From Bog-756 sp963710495 (GTDB lineage: Bacteria; Actinomycetota; Acidimicrobiia; Acidimicrobiales; RAAP-2): 64,000 nucleotides of DNA. The first letter of the stretch is position 1. Every line of letters starts with the position of its first letter. The stretch covers positions 496,001 to 560,000 of the forward strand of contig CAVQAI010000011.1 of NCBI GenBank assembly GCA_963710495.1, written 5' to 3'. The position numbers were made by a program, and so were the translations under genes. Under the pieces are notes generated by a model that was not told the origin of the DNA, made no database searches, and saw only the letters and a program-made list of their open reading frames with translations. Positions 37,978-47,809 of this stretch are shown in pieces.

Positions 37978-38835
37978 TCAGATGTCGCCGACGAGCCGGA
38001 ACGCCTCGGCCGAGGGCAAGCCGCCGATCGAGCCGTGCTGAGCCAGCTGGCGGCGTACTTTGGAAGCGAAGCCGGCGGCTCGAGCGTCGGCATCCCCGGC
38101 ATTCCGGGCGTCGGCACCGGCGATTCCCATGGTCGATTCGAACTGGCTCCGGTGGCAGAGCAGGGCTTCGACCTTGGACGCTTCGAATCCTCGGGCGTCC
38201 TCGAGGTGGTTGGGTGCGTCGGCCTCCCACAGCAGCAGCGTCTGCGGGCGGTGGGGAGCGAGCCCGAGCTCGGGGAAGAACTGATGGTCGCGGGCGGCGA
38301 CCAGGGCGTCGACGGTGATGAAGCCTGCGGCTCGGTGGTCGGGATGGAGCCGGTACCGCCGCCACGGGTCGTGGCCCAGGATCACGGTGGGTCTCACCTG
38401 TCGGATGAGGCCGGCCAGCGCCCGGCGTTCCTCGGCCCCGTTCTCGAGCTCCCCGTCGACCCGCTGGAGGAAGGAGATCCGGTGGGGCCCGGAGGGGTGG
38501 TCCTGACCGCCGTCGACCACCAGCGCCGCCGCATGGCACTCCTTCGCCCGGACCGAGGCGAGCGAGGCCGGATCCGCCCCGGGCTCCCAGGTGCCCTTGG
38601 ACCCGTCGGTCAGCACGACGTAGTGGAGCCGGGTGCCCCCTGCGGCCCAGCGGGCCAGGGTGGCCCCGCATCCGAACTCGATGTCGTCGGGATGGGCGCC
38701 GATGGCCAGGGCGACGGGCGGGGTCGGCAGACCGGTGGTGATCGGCTCCGAGGTCAGCAGGTCCCCGACCGGAAGCCCGCTCGGACCAGGCGGGAACGCG
38801 CCGTCATCGCTTCGCTCGACTTCCGGCGGAGTCAC
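37978..38835 (-). CDS. PIG-L family N-acetylglucosaminyl deacetylase-like protein
   Basis: A 285-residue zinc deacetylase of the LmbE/PIG-L family, which includes MshB and Mca of mycothiol metabolism. The metal-binding motif AIGAHPDDIEFGCGATLARW lies at ~44-63 and the second motif YRLHPDHRAAG at ~163-173. TDGSKGTWEPGADPASLASV matches the loop after the first motif. The start overlaps the cofC stop by 4 bp (ATGA), so the two are translated together. The substrate cannot be told; mycothiol-pathway or other GlcNAc-linked compounds are possible. Confidence 0.88.
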   Translation of the reverse strand: MTPPEVERSDDGAFPPGPSGLPVGDLLTSEPITTGLPTPPVALAIGAHPDDIEFGCGATLARWAAGGTRLHYVVLTDGSKGTWEPGADPASLASVRAKECHAAALVVDGGQDHPSGPHRISFLQRVDGELENGAEERRALAGLIRQVRPTVILGHDPWRRYRLHPDHRAAGFITVDALVAARDHQFFPELGLAPHRPQTLLLWEADAPNHLEDARGFEASKVEALLCHRSQFESTMGIAGADARNAGDADARAAGFASKVRRQLAQHGSIGGLPSAEAFRLVGDI

Positions 38836-39455
38836 CGGGCAGGCACACCGGGGGCGGCGACCGGTACCACGTCACCAGGTTCGTCGATGTCCCAGGCCAG
38901 GTCGGGCCGGTCGAGCACCTGCAGCGGGAGGCCGAGCCGTTGCGCCTCGGCCCGATGGCGGGCGAACGAACCGGGGCCGTACGAGAACTGGAACCCGGCG
39001 CCGGCCGGCAGTGCCATCACGTTGGTGCCGTTCCCGTAGCGGTCGGGGACGAGGGTGACGCCTCCGCCGCCGTTCACCTCCGGGAGGGAGCGGGCTCGGG
39101 GCAGGTCGGCATGGGCCACGATGACCTCGATCACGCCGGCCGAGCGCAGATGGTCGACCCCCGCCTCGACCGCGCCATTGAGGCCCCGGCCCGGCTCCCA
39201 CACCACCAGGGCGCCGAGCCCCCTGGCCCATTCGGCCACCGTCCGGTCGTCGCACACCACGGCGACCGGTAGCGGAAAGGCGGCGTGCACCACTTGATCA
39301 GCCATGGCCCGGGCCAGCTCGGCTCGCTGGCTCCCGTCGAGGGCCCGATGCAAACGGCGCTTGGCCAGAGCGAAGGACTTGACCGGGATGAGCACCGCAC
39401 GCGGCCCGAACTGCAACGGATGGCCGGGCAACGAGGACCGATGCGGGTCAGCCAC
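38832..39455 (-). CDS. cofC: 2-phospho-L-lactate (or PEP) guanylyltransferase
   Basis: CofC activates 2-phospho-lactate or phosphoenolpyruvate with GTP in coenzyme F420 synthesis. The 207-residue protein starts at GTG 39455. Family marks are AVLIPVKSFALAKRRLHRAL (nucleotide-binding loop), VVCDDRTVAEWARGLGALVV, LNGAVEAGVDHLRSAG, VIVAHADLPRARSLPEV and LVPDRYGNGTNVMALP. All are in order and intact. Presence of cofC supports an F420-using organism and fits the luciferase-like oxidoreductase at the window start. Confidence 0.9.
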   Translation of the reverse strand: MADPHRSSLPGHPLQFGPRAVLIPVKSFALAKRRLHRALDGSQRAELARAMADQVVHAAFPLPVAVVCDDRTVAEWARGLGALVVWEPGRGLNGAVEAGVDHLRSAGVIEVIVAHADLPRARSLPEVNGGGGVTLVPDRYGNGTNVMALPAGAGFQFSYGPGSFARHRAEAQRLGLPLQVLDRPDLAWDIDEPGDVVPVAAPGVPAR

Positions 39456-39515
39456 TGCGCCAGTGTAGGCGGCTCGGTCGATCGCACTCCGATGTGACCC
39501 GAGGGCCGATCTAGG

Positions 39516-40874
39516 GTGTCTGCTGTGACGGGGGATGCCGGAGAGGCGCCGTCGCGCCTCGAGGCGCAGGCCCGGGTGGAGTCGCTCCTGCTCGAGTTGG
39601 GTTGCTCCCCCGAAGAGATCGAACAGGCCATCGCCGATGACGTCGTCGACCTGCTCGTGGTCGATCGGATGCTGATGCCCTCGTCGCGTCGCCTCACGCA
39701 ATCCGAAATAGCGGACAGCACGGACCTCCCCCTCGAAGTGATCAGACGGCTGTGGCGGGCCCTCGGCTTTCTCGACGTGGGGGCCGACGATCTCGCCTTC
39801 ACCGACCTGGACGTCGAGGCCGTCCAGCTGTTCCAGTCGATGCTGGCCGCCGGCCTGGCCGATGTCGACTCTTCCATCCAGAGCGCCAGGGTGGTCGGGC
39901 TCTCGATGGCCCGGATCGCCGAGGCCGAGACGTCGCCTGGTTCGACCCCGTTTCTCAGCCCGTCGGGCGACAGCGTCATCGATGCCGACCAGTTCGCGCG
40001 GCAGGCGGACCTGGCGCTACCGGCCATGGGGCGTCTGCTCGAGTACGTCTGGCGGCGGCATCTCCAGGCGGCCGTCAGACGGGCCATGCTGCTTCGCGGC
40101 CGGGGGTCGGCCGTGGAGCTGAGCCCGGTGACCGCAGTGGGCTTCGCCGACATGGTCGGGTTCACCGTGCTCAGCCAGCATCTCGGCGACCAGGAGCTCA
40201 CCGAGGTGGTGGCCCGTTTCGAGGAGCTGGCCTACGACACGGTGGTCGCCCTCGGCGGCCGCGTGGTCAAGATGATCGGCGACGAAGTGATGTTCGTCGT
40301 CCAGTCGGCGCTGAGTGCCGCCGAGATCGGGCTGAGCCTGGCCGAGGCCTACGCCGACGACGAGCTGCTCTCCGACGTCCGCGTGGCGCTGGCCGTCGGC
40401 CCGGCCCTGTTGCGGGACGGGGACTACTACGGTCCGGTGGTCAACTTGGCCAGCCGCCTGGTCGGGGTGGCCCATCCCGGGACGGTGCTCGTCTCCGACG
40501 AGTTCCGAACAGCGCTGGGCGCCGACGCCGACCGGTTCGAGATGCGGCCGCTCCGGCCCCGCATGCTGAAGGACATCGGCCGTATCCAGGCCTGGAAGCT
40601 GGCCCGGGCCGGCCACGAGCCCACCACCGACCGCCGGCGCGCCGTGCGCTGGGAGCGTCTCACTGCGGTCCTGCGTGAGCTCGACGAGCTGCGCGACCGC
40701 GGCGAGCAGCTGGTCCTACGGAGCGCGTCCCGACGGTCGGCTGCCGAGGCGGCCGATCCCGAACGGGCGGACTCGGACCGAGTCGGTTCAGATCCGGTCG
40801 AGGCGGGCGGTGGCGATCCCCTCGGCCCCCAACGCGAAGGACCCCTGGAAAGGAGCCAGCGGCCCTCCTCGTAG
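39516..40874 (+). CDS. Class III adenylate/guanylate cyclase
   Basis: A soluble 452-residue class III nucleotide cyclase. Residues ~1-195 are helical and resemble the autoinhibitory domain of mycobacterial Rv1264-like cyclases. The catalytic domain begins at ~205: AVGFADMVGFTVLSQHLGDQ has the first metal Asp, RVVKMIGDEVMFVVQSA the substrate Lys and second metal Asp, and DYYGPVVNLASRLVGVAHPG the transition-state Asn/Arg pair. The protein ends in a basic then acidic tail. The start is GTG 39516, with GTG 39525 as an alternative. The last 87 bp overlap the end of the convergent GH38 gene. Confidence 0.88.
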   Translation: MSAVTGDAGEAPSRLEAQARVESLLLELGCSPEEIEQAIADDVVDLLVVDRMLMPSSRRLTQSEIADSTDLPLEVIRRLWRALGFLDVGADDLAFTDLDVEAVQLFQSMLAAGLADVDSSIQSARVVGLSMARIAEAETSPGSTPFLSPSGDSVIDADQFARQADLALPAMGRLLEYVWRRHLQAAVRRAMLLRGRGSAVELSPVTAVGFADMVGFTVLSQHLGDQELTEVVARFEELAYDTVVALGGRVVKMIGDEVMFVVQSALSAAEIGLSLAEAYADDELLSDVRVALAVGPALLRDGDYYGPVVNLASRLVGVAHPGTVLVSDEFRTALGADADRFEMRPLRPRMLKDIGRIQAWKLARAGHEPTTDRRRAVRWERLTAVLRELDELRDRGEQLVLRSASRRSAAEAADPERADSDRVGSDPVEAGGGDPLGPQREGPLERSQRPSS

Positions 40875-43523
40875 GTCGACCAGCCAGCCGGTGTGCTCGG
40901 AGATCTCGACGGTGGTCGGCACCGGCCGGGGGTTGAACACCCGCACCTCGAGCAGGCCGCCCTGGCGGCGCACCGACGACACCTCGGCCCCCCGCACGGT
41001 GAGGACCGAGCCACGGTCGGCACGGGCACCACCGCCGAACGACGGCACGCACACCAGGGGCACCAGCACGTCCTCCGCCATTCGGTAGGGATCGAGCTCA
41101 CCCACGGCGATGGCATAGCGCACGTCGACCGGTCCGATGAGCTGCGGGCCCTCGAGGGGCGTCATCGGTCCGGCGGTGAGCGGGCGGGTGCTCATGCCCA
41201 GGCGGGACAGCATGCCGGTCGAGCGCAACAGTGTGAGCGCCAAGGTGCCGGCCGTATCACCACCGGCGCCTCGGCCCGGTTCGATGTCGATCAGCTCGTA
41301 CTCCAGCAGACCTTCGTGCACCACGGTCAGCCCGCCGGCCGAGACGAACCGGCGGGAGGGAAATGTCGGGGTGCCCGTCTCCTCCTTCCCGCCCTCTGCG
41401 GTGAGCCCCCGCTCGACGACGGTGAAGGCACTCTCGGCCCGCGATGTCCGGGCCCGCCGGGGCAGGGGGAAGTGGGCTCGCAACCGGTGGTCCCTCGACG
41501 GATTGTCGAACGACGTCCGCACCCGGACCACCGGCTCGTCGGCCCGCAACTCCAGTCTGGTCCGCACCGGCACTTCGTGGCTGCCCACCCGGGACTTGGA
41601 GCCGTCGTCGACTCGGGCGGGCCAGGCGAACGTGGCGGTGATCGTGACTCGGGCCCGGACCGGTCCCCGTTCGTCGACGACCACCGACACCGACACGGGG
41701 GTATCCACCAGGACGTCGACCGCCGGCGGCGAGTAGTTGTAGGTGTCACCGTGGTCTCCGCCGTCGACCAGTCGGCCGAAGCCGGGCCGGCCGTCGATGG
41801 CGAAGGTGCCATCGGCCGGGTCGACGGCCACGGTGACGAGGCCGTTGCTCAAGGTCACGGACCCGGTGGGATCGTCTTGTACCGCCACCGGGTTGGTCAG
41901 ACCGGCCGGCGCCAACCGGGCCCAGCCGAGCCCCGGGACGGGCTGCTGGCGGGCGAGGACCCGCCGAACCGGGGGCTGCTCGAGGGCGAAGCGCACCTCC
42001 GTGTCGGGCCGGGCCGTGAGACGGGTGTACAGCTCGCGCTTGATCTCTTCGATCGGGACACCCTCGCGGGCCTCTGTGCCGATGACGACCCGGATGTCGA
42101 GACCGGTCTCGTCCTCGCTCAGGGACGCCTCGGTGATGTAGGTGTCGGTGTCGAGCCGAGCACCCTGGACGAGCCCGAGCATGCTGCGGACCGTGATGCC
42201 GTCCAAGGTGATGGTGCCCGGCAGGCCGGTGCGCTCCGACAGCACCTGCACGTCCGGGCCGGGCTCGCCGGCGGCTGTCACGACCGCTTCGACCAGGCCG
42301 CCCCGGTCGACAGCCGTCGGGTTCACCACCACCGGACCTGCCGACGCCATGGACGCGGCCAACGCGTCGAGGGCCTCGCCGGTCAGCGCCTCCCCGATGT
42401 GGCGGGCTTCGGCGTATCGATGGAGTACGGCGTCGACGACGTCGTCCACCGAGCAGGCGCAGATCGAGTCATGGGCCGAGTTGCGGATCATCTGGGTCCA
42501 GGCCAGGTCGAGGAATCGTCCCGGCCAGTTCTCGGCCGGCAGGAAGAGGGCCGAAAGGGGCTCGGCCAGCTGCTCGAGGGCGCGCTCGGCCCGGCTGGCC
42601 GCTTGCTTGACGTCGACGCGGTTGGAGGCCACCCCCATCAACAGGTTGGCCCGGGCCCCCGAGCGGAGCTCCCCCTGCCAGGCGGGGAGCCCTTCGCCAC
42701 CCGCCTGTGCGAGGTACTCGGGGAGCGACGTGATGGCCAGCTCGAAATCGGCCTGCATCTGGTTCGCCTCGGTCACCACCCGCCCGAGCCAGGGCTGGGG
42801 GCGTTGGTGATCCGTCCCGTTCATCAGCAGCAGGGGATCGTCGGGCGTCAGGAATCCATCGACCTCCTCGAGATGGGTGCGAAGCCGCCGGACCAGTGCT
42901 TTGGCGTCATCGGGCAGGGCGGCGCCATTGCCATAGCCGGCGACGAGGTACTCGGCTCGGACCGTGGAGCCGTCCGGCGCCGACCAGAGGAAGGCGGTCC
43001 GGTCGACGGCGGAGGGCACCCCCCGCCACACCACCGCGTGCTTCATACCGGCCAGGGTGAGGAGCTGGGGCATCTGGGCGACGTGGCCGAACATGTCGGG
43101 CAGATAGCCCACGTCCATCACGCCTCCGAAGGCGCTGCCGCGTCTGATGCCGGCTTGCAGGTTCCTGACCAGCGTTTCGCCCGAGACCAGGAACTCGTCC
43201 ATCAGGATGTACCAGGGGCCGACCGTGATGCGCCCGGCGGCGGCCAGGGAGCGGAGCCGACCTGCGTTCTCCGGCCGCACCTCGAGATAGTCGTCGACCA
43301 CCGCCAGCTGGCCGTCGAGCAAGAAGTGGCGGTAGGCGCTGTCCCGCTCCATCTGGTCGAGCAGGCCGTCGACCAGGCGGACCAGCTTGACGCGAAAGGT
43401 CTGGAACGGCTCGTACCATTCTCGGTCCCAGTGCGTGTGGGGCACGACGGCAATCCGCCGCGGCCGACCGCTGTCCCCTCGTGTCCCCGATCCGACGGTG
43501 CCCGGGGTCTCCCCGGCGGTCAC
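40788..43523 (-). CDS. Glycoside hydrolase family 38 (alpha-mannosidase-like)
   Basis: A 911-residue GH38 enzyme that would release alpha-mannosyl residues from glycans. The N-terminal catalytic domain has the metal-binding motif VVPHTHWDREWYEPFQTFRV at ~26-45 and the region of the nucleophile Asp, VGYLPDMFGHVAQMPQLLTL. The helical middle domain carries NSAHDSICACSVDDVVDAVL. The C-terminal beta-sandwich covers ~500-911. No signal peptide is seen, so it acts in the cytoplasm. Start is GTG 43523, overlapping the stop of the upstream small protein. Mannose-rich cell-envelope glycans or reserve polymers are possible substrates. Confidence 0.9.
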   Translation of the reverse strand: MTAGETPGTVGSGTRGDSGRPRRIAVVPHTHWDREWYEPFQTFRVKLVRLVDGLLDQMERDSAYRHFLLDGQLAVVDDYLEVRPENAGRLRSLAAAGRITVGPWYILMDEFLVSGETLVRNLQAGIRRGSAFGGVMDVGYLPDMFGHVAQMPQLLTLAGMKHAVVWRGVPSAVDRTAFLWSAPDGSTVRAEYLVAGYGNGAALPDDAKALVRRLRTHLEEVDGFLTPDDPLLLMNGTDHQRPQPWLGRVVTEANQMQADFELAITSLPEYLAQAGGEGLPAWQGELRSGARANLLMGVASNRVDVKQAASRAERALEQLAEPLSALFLPAENWPGRFLDLAWTQMIRNSAHDSICACSVDDVVDAVLHRYAEARHIGEALTGEALDALAASMASAGPVVVNPTAVDRGGLVEAVVTAAGEPGPDVQVLSERTGLPGTITLDGITVRSMLGLVQGARLDTDTYITEASLSEDETGLDIRVVIGTEAREGVPIEEIKRELYTRLTARPDTEVRFALEQPPVRRVLARQQPVPGLGWARLAPAGLTNPVAVQDDPTGSVTLSNGLVTVAVDPADGTFAIDGRPGFGRLVDGGDHGDTYNYSPPAVDVLVDTPVSVSVVVDERGPVRARVTITATFAWPARVDDGSKSRVGSHEVPVRTRLELRADEPVVRVRTSFDNPSRDHRLRAHFPLPRRARTSRAESAFTVVERGLTAEGGKEETGTPTFPSRRFVSAGGLTVVHEGLLEYELIDIEPGRGAGGDTAGTLALTLLRSTGMLSRLGMSTRPLTAGPMTPLEGPQLIGPVDVRYAIAVGELDPYRMAEDVLVPLVCVPSFGGGARADRGSVLTVRGAEVSSVRRQGGLLEVRVFNPRPVPTTVEISEHTGWLVDLRGGPLAPFQGSFALGAEGIATARLDRI

Positions 43524-43774
43524 GACCCGATCTGGCCGTACTCCGCTTCGTAGGCCTTCAGCTCGCCCGCGATCCGCTCGATGTCACTCTTGGACTGATC
43601 GGTGCCGCGCCCGACCTGCTCCACCCAGACCGCCGCACCGAGGTCGCGCAACAGGCCGTCGGCCTTGTGCTTGGCCTGGGCGGCGTCGAGCTTGGCTTGG
43701 CCTGCCTTGCTCGCCTCGGTGGCCTTGGCCAGCCCGACCTCGGCCGAAGCCTTCACCTTGTCCATGAGTCCCAT
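43520..43774 (-). CDS. Small conserved alpha-helical protein
   Basis: An 84-residue protein from ATG 43774 with AAGGA at a suitable distance. It is almost wholly helical: MGLMDKVKASAEVGLAKATE, then AKHKADGLLRDLGAAVWVEQ and SKSDIERIAGELKAYEAEYG. Heptad-like Ala/Lys spacing suggests a coiled coil. Small proteins of this style are common in Actinobacteria but have no assigned role. The stop overlaps the GH38 start by 4 bp, so they are translationally coupled. Confidence 0.72.
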   Translation of the reverse strand: MGLMDKVKASAEVGLAKATEASKAGQAKLDAAQAKHKADGLLRDLGAAVWVEQVGRGTDQSKSDIERIAGELKAYEAEYGQIGS

Positions 43775-43962
43775 GGTCCGTTCCTTTCTGCCGACACCCT
43801 GCACGCCGGTCCGTTCTGCCGGCGGGGGCCCGCGAGCCGGCCCGTCCAGGATGTGGGCGGGTGGCTCCTTCCGGCCCCACCGGTGTAGCAGAACCAGACC
43901 GGTCCCGAGCACCGGCCCGCCTGGCGGCGGCTGGGGTGCCGGCGACACCGGGGGCCACGGGC

Positions 43963-45586
43963 ATGGGCTATGACTGGGCCTCCGTTCGTCCTGCCCAGGC
44001 GGCAGGACCGGTGGATCGAAGGAGGTCGTCCCTGCGCCCGTGGCGTGATCACCTGCCGGCCGGTGTCGAGCCGGCGGCCGAGGAGCTGGTGTCGGCCGGC
44101 ACCCTGCCGGCGGCCTGGTCCGCCCGCTGGCGCGGCGCGCCCGATGCCCGCCTGTGGCTCGAGGGCCGGGACGGGGATGATCCCGACCGGACGCGGGGCC
44201 CGTCGGCCGGCGGTTGGTGGACGGCGGGGGAATTCGAAGCGGCCACCCGCCGAATGGCCGGGCGTTTCCGGGGCGCCGGGCTTCAGCCGGGGGACCGCCT
44301 CCTGTGGTCGATGGGCTCCACGGTCACCGGCCTGGTGGCCCACGTCGCCGCCCTGCGCGCCGGACTGGTGGTGGTCCCCGCCAATGTCGCCTACACCGAC
44401 CGCGAGCTGGCGCACATCGTGACCGATGTCCGCCCGCAGGCCGCCGTCGTCGAGGGCTCCCAACGGCAGGAGGCCGTCCACCGAGATGTCCGGCGACTCC
44501 GGCCTGGTGGTGGTCGGGCCCGACGTGGGTCTGCCCGAGGGCGACGAAGGCAGGCTCGATGCAGCCGAGCCCGACGACCCGGCCCTCATCCTCTACACCT
44601 CCGGTACCACCGGCGCCCCCAAGGGGGCCGTCCTCCGGCACCGGAACCTGCTGGCCGGGGCCGAGTCGGTCCGGCTGGCCTGGCGCTGGAGCGACGCCGA
44701 CCGGCTGGTCCATGCCCTGCCGGTCTTCCACGCCCACGGGCTGTGCGTCGGGATCTACGGCACGCTGCTGGCCGGGTCGTCGGCCGTGCTCCTGCCCAAG
44801 TTCGACCCGGCCGCGGTCATCGACGCCGCCCACCAGGTCGGGGCCACGCTCTTCTTCGGGGTGCCCACCATGTACCACCGGCTGGTGGGCTCGGGCCGCG
44901 CCGGCGACCTTCGGGCCCTCCGGCTCTGCGTGTCGGGCTCGGCCCCCATGTCCGTCGAGCTGCACCGGGCTCTGGAAGTGGCGCTGGGCTCGACCGTGCT
45001 CGAGCGCTACGGGATGACCGAGACCCTGATGGACCTGTCCAACCCCTACGAGGGGTCTCGCCGTCCGGGGACGGTGGGGTTCCCCCTTCCCGGCGTCGAA
45101 GCGCATCTGAGCGACGAGGGCGAGCTGTCCGTGCGAGGGCCGAACGTCTTCGACGGGTACTGGGAACGGCCGGCGGCCAACGCCGAGTCCTTCACTGCCG
45201 CCGCCGAGGGCTCGCCGTGGTTCCGGACCGGCGACCAGGGCACCGACGAGGACGGGTATGTGGTGATCCACGGTCGGAGGACGGAGATGATCATCTCAGG
45301 GGGGTTCAACGTCTACCCGACCGAGGTCGAGGACGTACTGCTGACCCATCCTGGCGTCGCCGAGGTGGCGGTCACCGGCACCGCGTCGGCCGAGTGGGGC
45401 GAGGTGGTCACGGCCTGGATCGTGGCGGACGGCAGAGCGCCGTCGGTCGATGACCTGGATGCGTTCACCGGAGCGGCACTGGCCCCCTACAAGCGCCCAC
45501 GACTCGTCCACGTGGTCGACGAACTGCCCCGCAACGCCCTGGGCAAGGTGGTGCGGAACCACCTCGGGCGCCAGGCGGGCGGCTAG
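43963..45586 (+). CDS. AMP-binding acyl-CoA synthetase (malonyl-CoA synthetase-like), one frameshift
   Basis: A class I adenylate-forming enzyme of about 540 residues. The N-terminal part FRGAGLQPGDRLLWSMGSTV and ALRAGLVVVPANVAYTDREL is in one frame. After a break near 44480 the second frame contains the ATP motif LILYTSGTTGAPKGAVLRHR, PVFHAHGLCVGIYGTLLAGS, LERYGMTETLMDLSNPYEGS, the hinge GRRTEMIISGGFNVYPTEVE and the C-terminal Lys region PRNALGKVVRNHL. The HAHGL block resembles malonyl-CoA synthetase MatB and FadD36-type enzymes. The start is uncertain because the frame is open upstream to 43861. Confidence 0.85.
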
Positions 45587-45596
45587 GTTGCCGGTG

Positions 45597-46364
45597 ATGC
45601 CGACACCGTCCCGCACCCGCCGCCGCCGTGGTGGGGCGGGCGGGGCGAGGGACGCGGCCGGTGAGGGCCCACGCGGCGGGCGCGGCGAGGTGACTCCGGA
45701 CGACCGGGTCGAGCGAGCGCTCGGCAAGGAGGGCTTCGGGATCGTCGCCGGCCTGGACGAGGTGGGCCGGGGCGCCTGGGCCGGCCCGGTGTCGGTCGGT
45801 GTGGTGGTCTTCCCACCGGACGTGCCTCCCCCGGACGGCGTGCGCGATTCCAAGATGCTGACCGAGGACCGGCGGGAGGCCCTGTTCCCACTCATCGCCG
45901 CCTGGTCCACCGAATGGTCGGTGGGCCACGCCGGGCCCGAGGAGTGCGACCGTTGGGGCATGACCGTGGCGCTGCGACTGGCAGCCCGGCGGGCCCTCGC
46001 CACTCTGCGCCGGTCACCCCACGCCGTGCTCATGGACGGTTCCTTCGATTACGTGAGCGATCCTTCGGAACCGGCGCCGCTGCCAGGGATCACCGAGGTG
46101 CCGGTACTGCCGGAGGATCCTCCCCACGTCCGGACGGTCGTACGGGGTGACGCCCAGTGTGTCTCCATTGCCGCCGCCTCCATCCTGGCCAAAGTCACCC
46201 GGGACCGGATGATGCGGTCCCTCTCCGTCAGCTTCCCGCCCTTCGACTTCGACCAGAACAAGGGATACCCCTCACCCGTCCACAAGACCGCCCTGGCCGG
46301 GTTCGGCCTGACCTCGGTGCATCGCCGGTCGTGGGCCTTCGTCGACAGCATGGCCTTCCGCTGA
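45597..46364 (+). CDS. rnhB: Ribonuclease HII
   Basis: RNase HII removes ribonucleotides from DNA. The 255-residue protein has a 45-residue Arg/Gly-rich N-terminal extension, then the catalytic pair in IVAGLDEVGRGAWAGPVSVG, the second acidic site VLMDGSFDYV, and the C-terminal block SIAAASILAKVTRDRMMRSL with FDQNKGYPSPVHKTAL. All catalytic residues are present. The start may be ATG 45597 or GTG 45594; a start further on would remove the basic extension. It lies 10 bp after the acyl-CoA synthetase. Confidence 0.92.
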   Translation: MPTPSRTRRRRGGAGGARDAAGEGPRGGRGEVTPDDRVERALGKEGFGIVAGLDEVGRGAWAGPVSVGVVVFPPDVPPPDGVRDSKMLTEDRREALFPLIAAWSTEWSVGHAGPEECDRWGMTVALRLAARRALATLRRSPHAVLMDGSFDYVSDPSEPAPLPGITEVPVLPEDPPHVRTVVRGDAQCVSIAAASILAKVTRDRMMRSLSVSFPPFDFDQNKGYPSPVHKTALAGFGLTSVHRRSWAFVDSMAFR

Positions 46365-46518
46365 GGTCGCTCCGCTCGGGCCGGCGCCGTCCGAGCCAGC
46401 GCCGTAGGAGCCCGCGCCGTCCGAGCTGACGCAGAACCCTTCTGGTCACCGGGCCGGCCGGCGCCGTGGTAGCCACGCCCGGTCCGACGGGGCTCGCCGC
46501 TCGGGTGGGGACCACCCT

Positions 46519-47730
46519 TCAGGTGGGGACCGGCTCCTTCGGTAGTCCGAGCACCCGTTCGCCGATGATGTTGTGCAGGACCTCGTCCGAGCCACCGGCC
46601 ACCCGTATGCCGGGTACGCCGAGGATGAACTCGGACCAGGCGTAGGTGCCCCAGGTGCCCGTGTCGGCCACCAGGGCCGGACCGAGCAGCGAGGAAAGCA
46701 GGTTGCAGATCCGGACCATGTTGGCCGTCAGCGACAGCTTGGCCATCGACAGCTCCGGGCCCGGCACCTGCCCAGCGGCGAGGGCGGCCATGGAGCGGAG
46801 CGTCGTGAAGCGGGCCACCCGTTCGTGGACGATCACCGAGGCGAGCTGCTGGCGGATCAGGGGATCACCGTCGCGGCCCAAGGCCCTGGCCACTTCGATC
46901 AGCCGGGTGGAGGTGGGCAGGGCCGTCCCACCGCCCCCACCGCCGATGGCGGCCCGCTCGTTCATCAAGGTGGTGAGCGCAACCGTCCACCCGCCGTTGA
47001 CCTCGCCCAGCCGATGGGAGTCGTGGACCCGCACCTCGGTGAAGAACACCTCGTTGAACGAGGCGCCGCCGGTCATCTGGCGCAGGGGCCGGACCTCGAC
47101 CCCCGGTGCGTGCATGTCCACCACGAATCCGGTCAGACCGCGGTGCTTGGGCAGGTCCGGGTCGGTTCGGCAGATGATCTCCCCGATGTCGGACAGGTGC
47201 GCCCCCGACGTCCACACCTTCTGACCGGTGATCAACCACTCGTCGCCGTCACGGACGGCCCGGGTCTGCAGGGACGCGAGGTCCGAGCCGGCCCCCGGCT
47301 CGCTGAACAGCTGGCAGGCGACGATGTCCCCGCGGTGCAGCTTGCGGAGGTAGGCATCCTTCACATCGTCGGTGGCGTGGGCCAGGATCGTCGGCGCCAC
47401 CATCCCGAGACCGATGCCGAACACGGCCCGAGAGGGCAGCCGGTACTCGCCGGCCACCCGGTCGTAGATGCGTTGATAGTCGCCGGGCAGTTCGCGGCCT
47501 CCGTAGGCGATGGGGCCGGTGATCCACCCGAACCCAGCGTCGAATTCGGCCTGCGCCCACGACCGGGCAACGTCGAGGTCCGCCTGCTCCTCTTCGGGCG
47601 TCCTCTCGGGGAGGAGGCCGACCCGGTCCGATCCCTGGCCCCAGACGAACCGCTCCCGGGACCGCTTCTCGGCGTGGCCGTCCAAAAAGGCGCGGGCCTC
47701 GCCTTCGAACTGCTCGGGGGCGTCGGTCAT
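46519..47730 (-). CDS. Acyl-CoA dehydrogenase
   Basis: A flavin enzyme of 403 residues that introduces a double bond in an acyl-CoA. Domain order is helical N-terminal part, then the FAD-binding beta domain (ACQLFSEPGAGSDLASLQTR, WLITGQKVWTSGAHLSDIGE, LTGFVVDMHAPGVEV), then the helical C-terminal part, ending GGSDEVLHNIIGERVLGLP. These are family signatures. Start ATG 47730 follows a good GGAG site. It does not share an operon with its neighbours. The large set of such enzymes in this group prevents substrate assignment. Confidence 0.9.
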   Translation of the reverse strand: MTDAPEQFEGEARAFLDGHAEKRSRERFVWGQGSDRVGLLPERTPEEEQADLDVARSWAQAEFDAGFGWITGPIAYGGRELPGDYQRIYDRVAGEYRLPSRAVFGIGLGMVAPTILAHATDDVKDAYLRKLHRGDIVACQLFSEPGAGSDLASLQTRAVRDGDEWLITGQKVWTSGAHLSDIGEIICRTDPDLPKHRGLTGFVVDMHAPGVEVRPLRQMTGGASFNEVFFTEVRVHDSHRLGEVNGGWTVALTTLMNERAAIGGGGGGTALPTSTRLIEVARALGRDGDPLIRQQLASVIVHERVARFTTLRSMAALAAGQVPGPELSMAKLSLTANMVRICNLLSSLLGPALVADTGTWGTYAWSEFILGVPGIRVAGGSDEVLHNIIGERVLGLPKEPVPT

Positions 47731-47809
47731 GGTGACTCTCCTGCATCGTGCCTCCGGCTGACCCGGGAGCGCCGACATGGTAACCGTGGTCCCAACTGGC
47801 GGCTCCCGG

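Noticed and set aside
40893..43553. An 886-codon plus-strand frame opposite the GH38 gene
   Set aside because: The GH38 enzyme in the other strand has full catalytic motifs; the opposite frame is His/Gly/Arg-rich with no recognisable domain.
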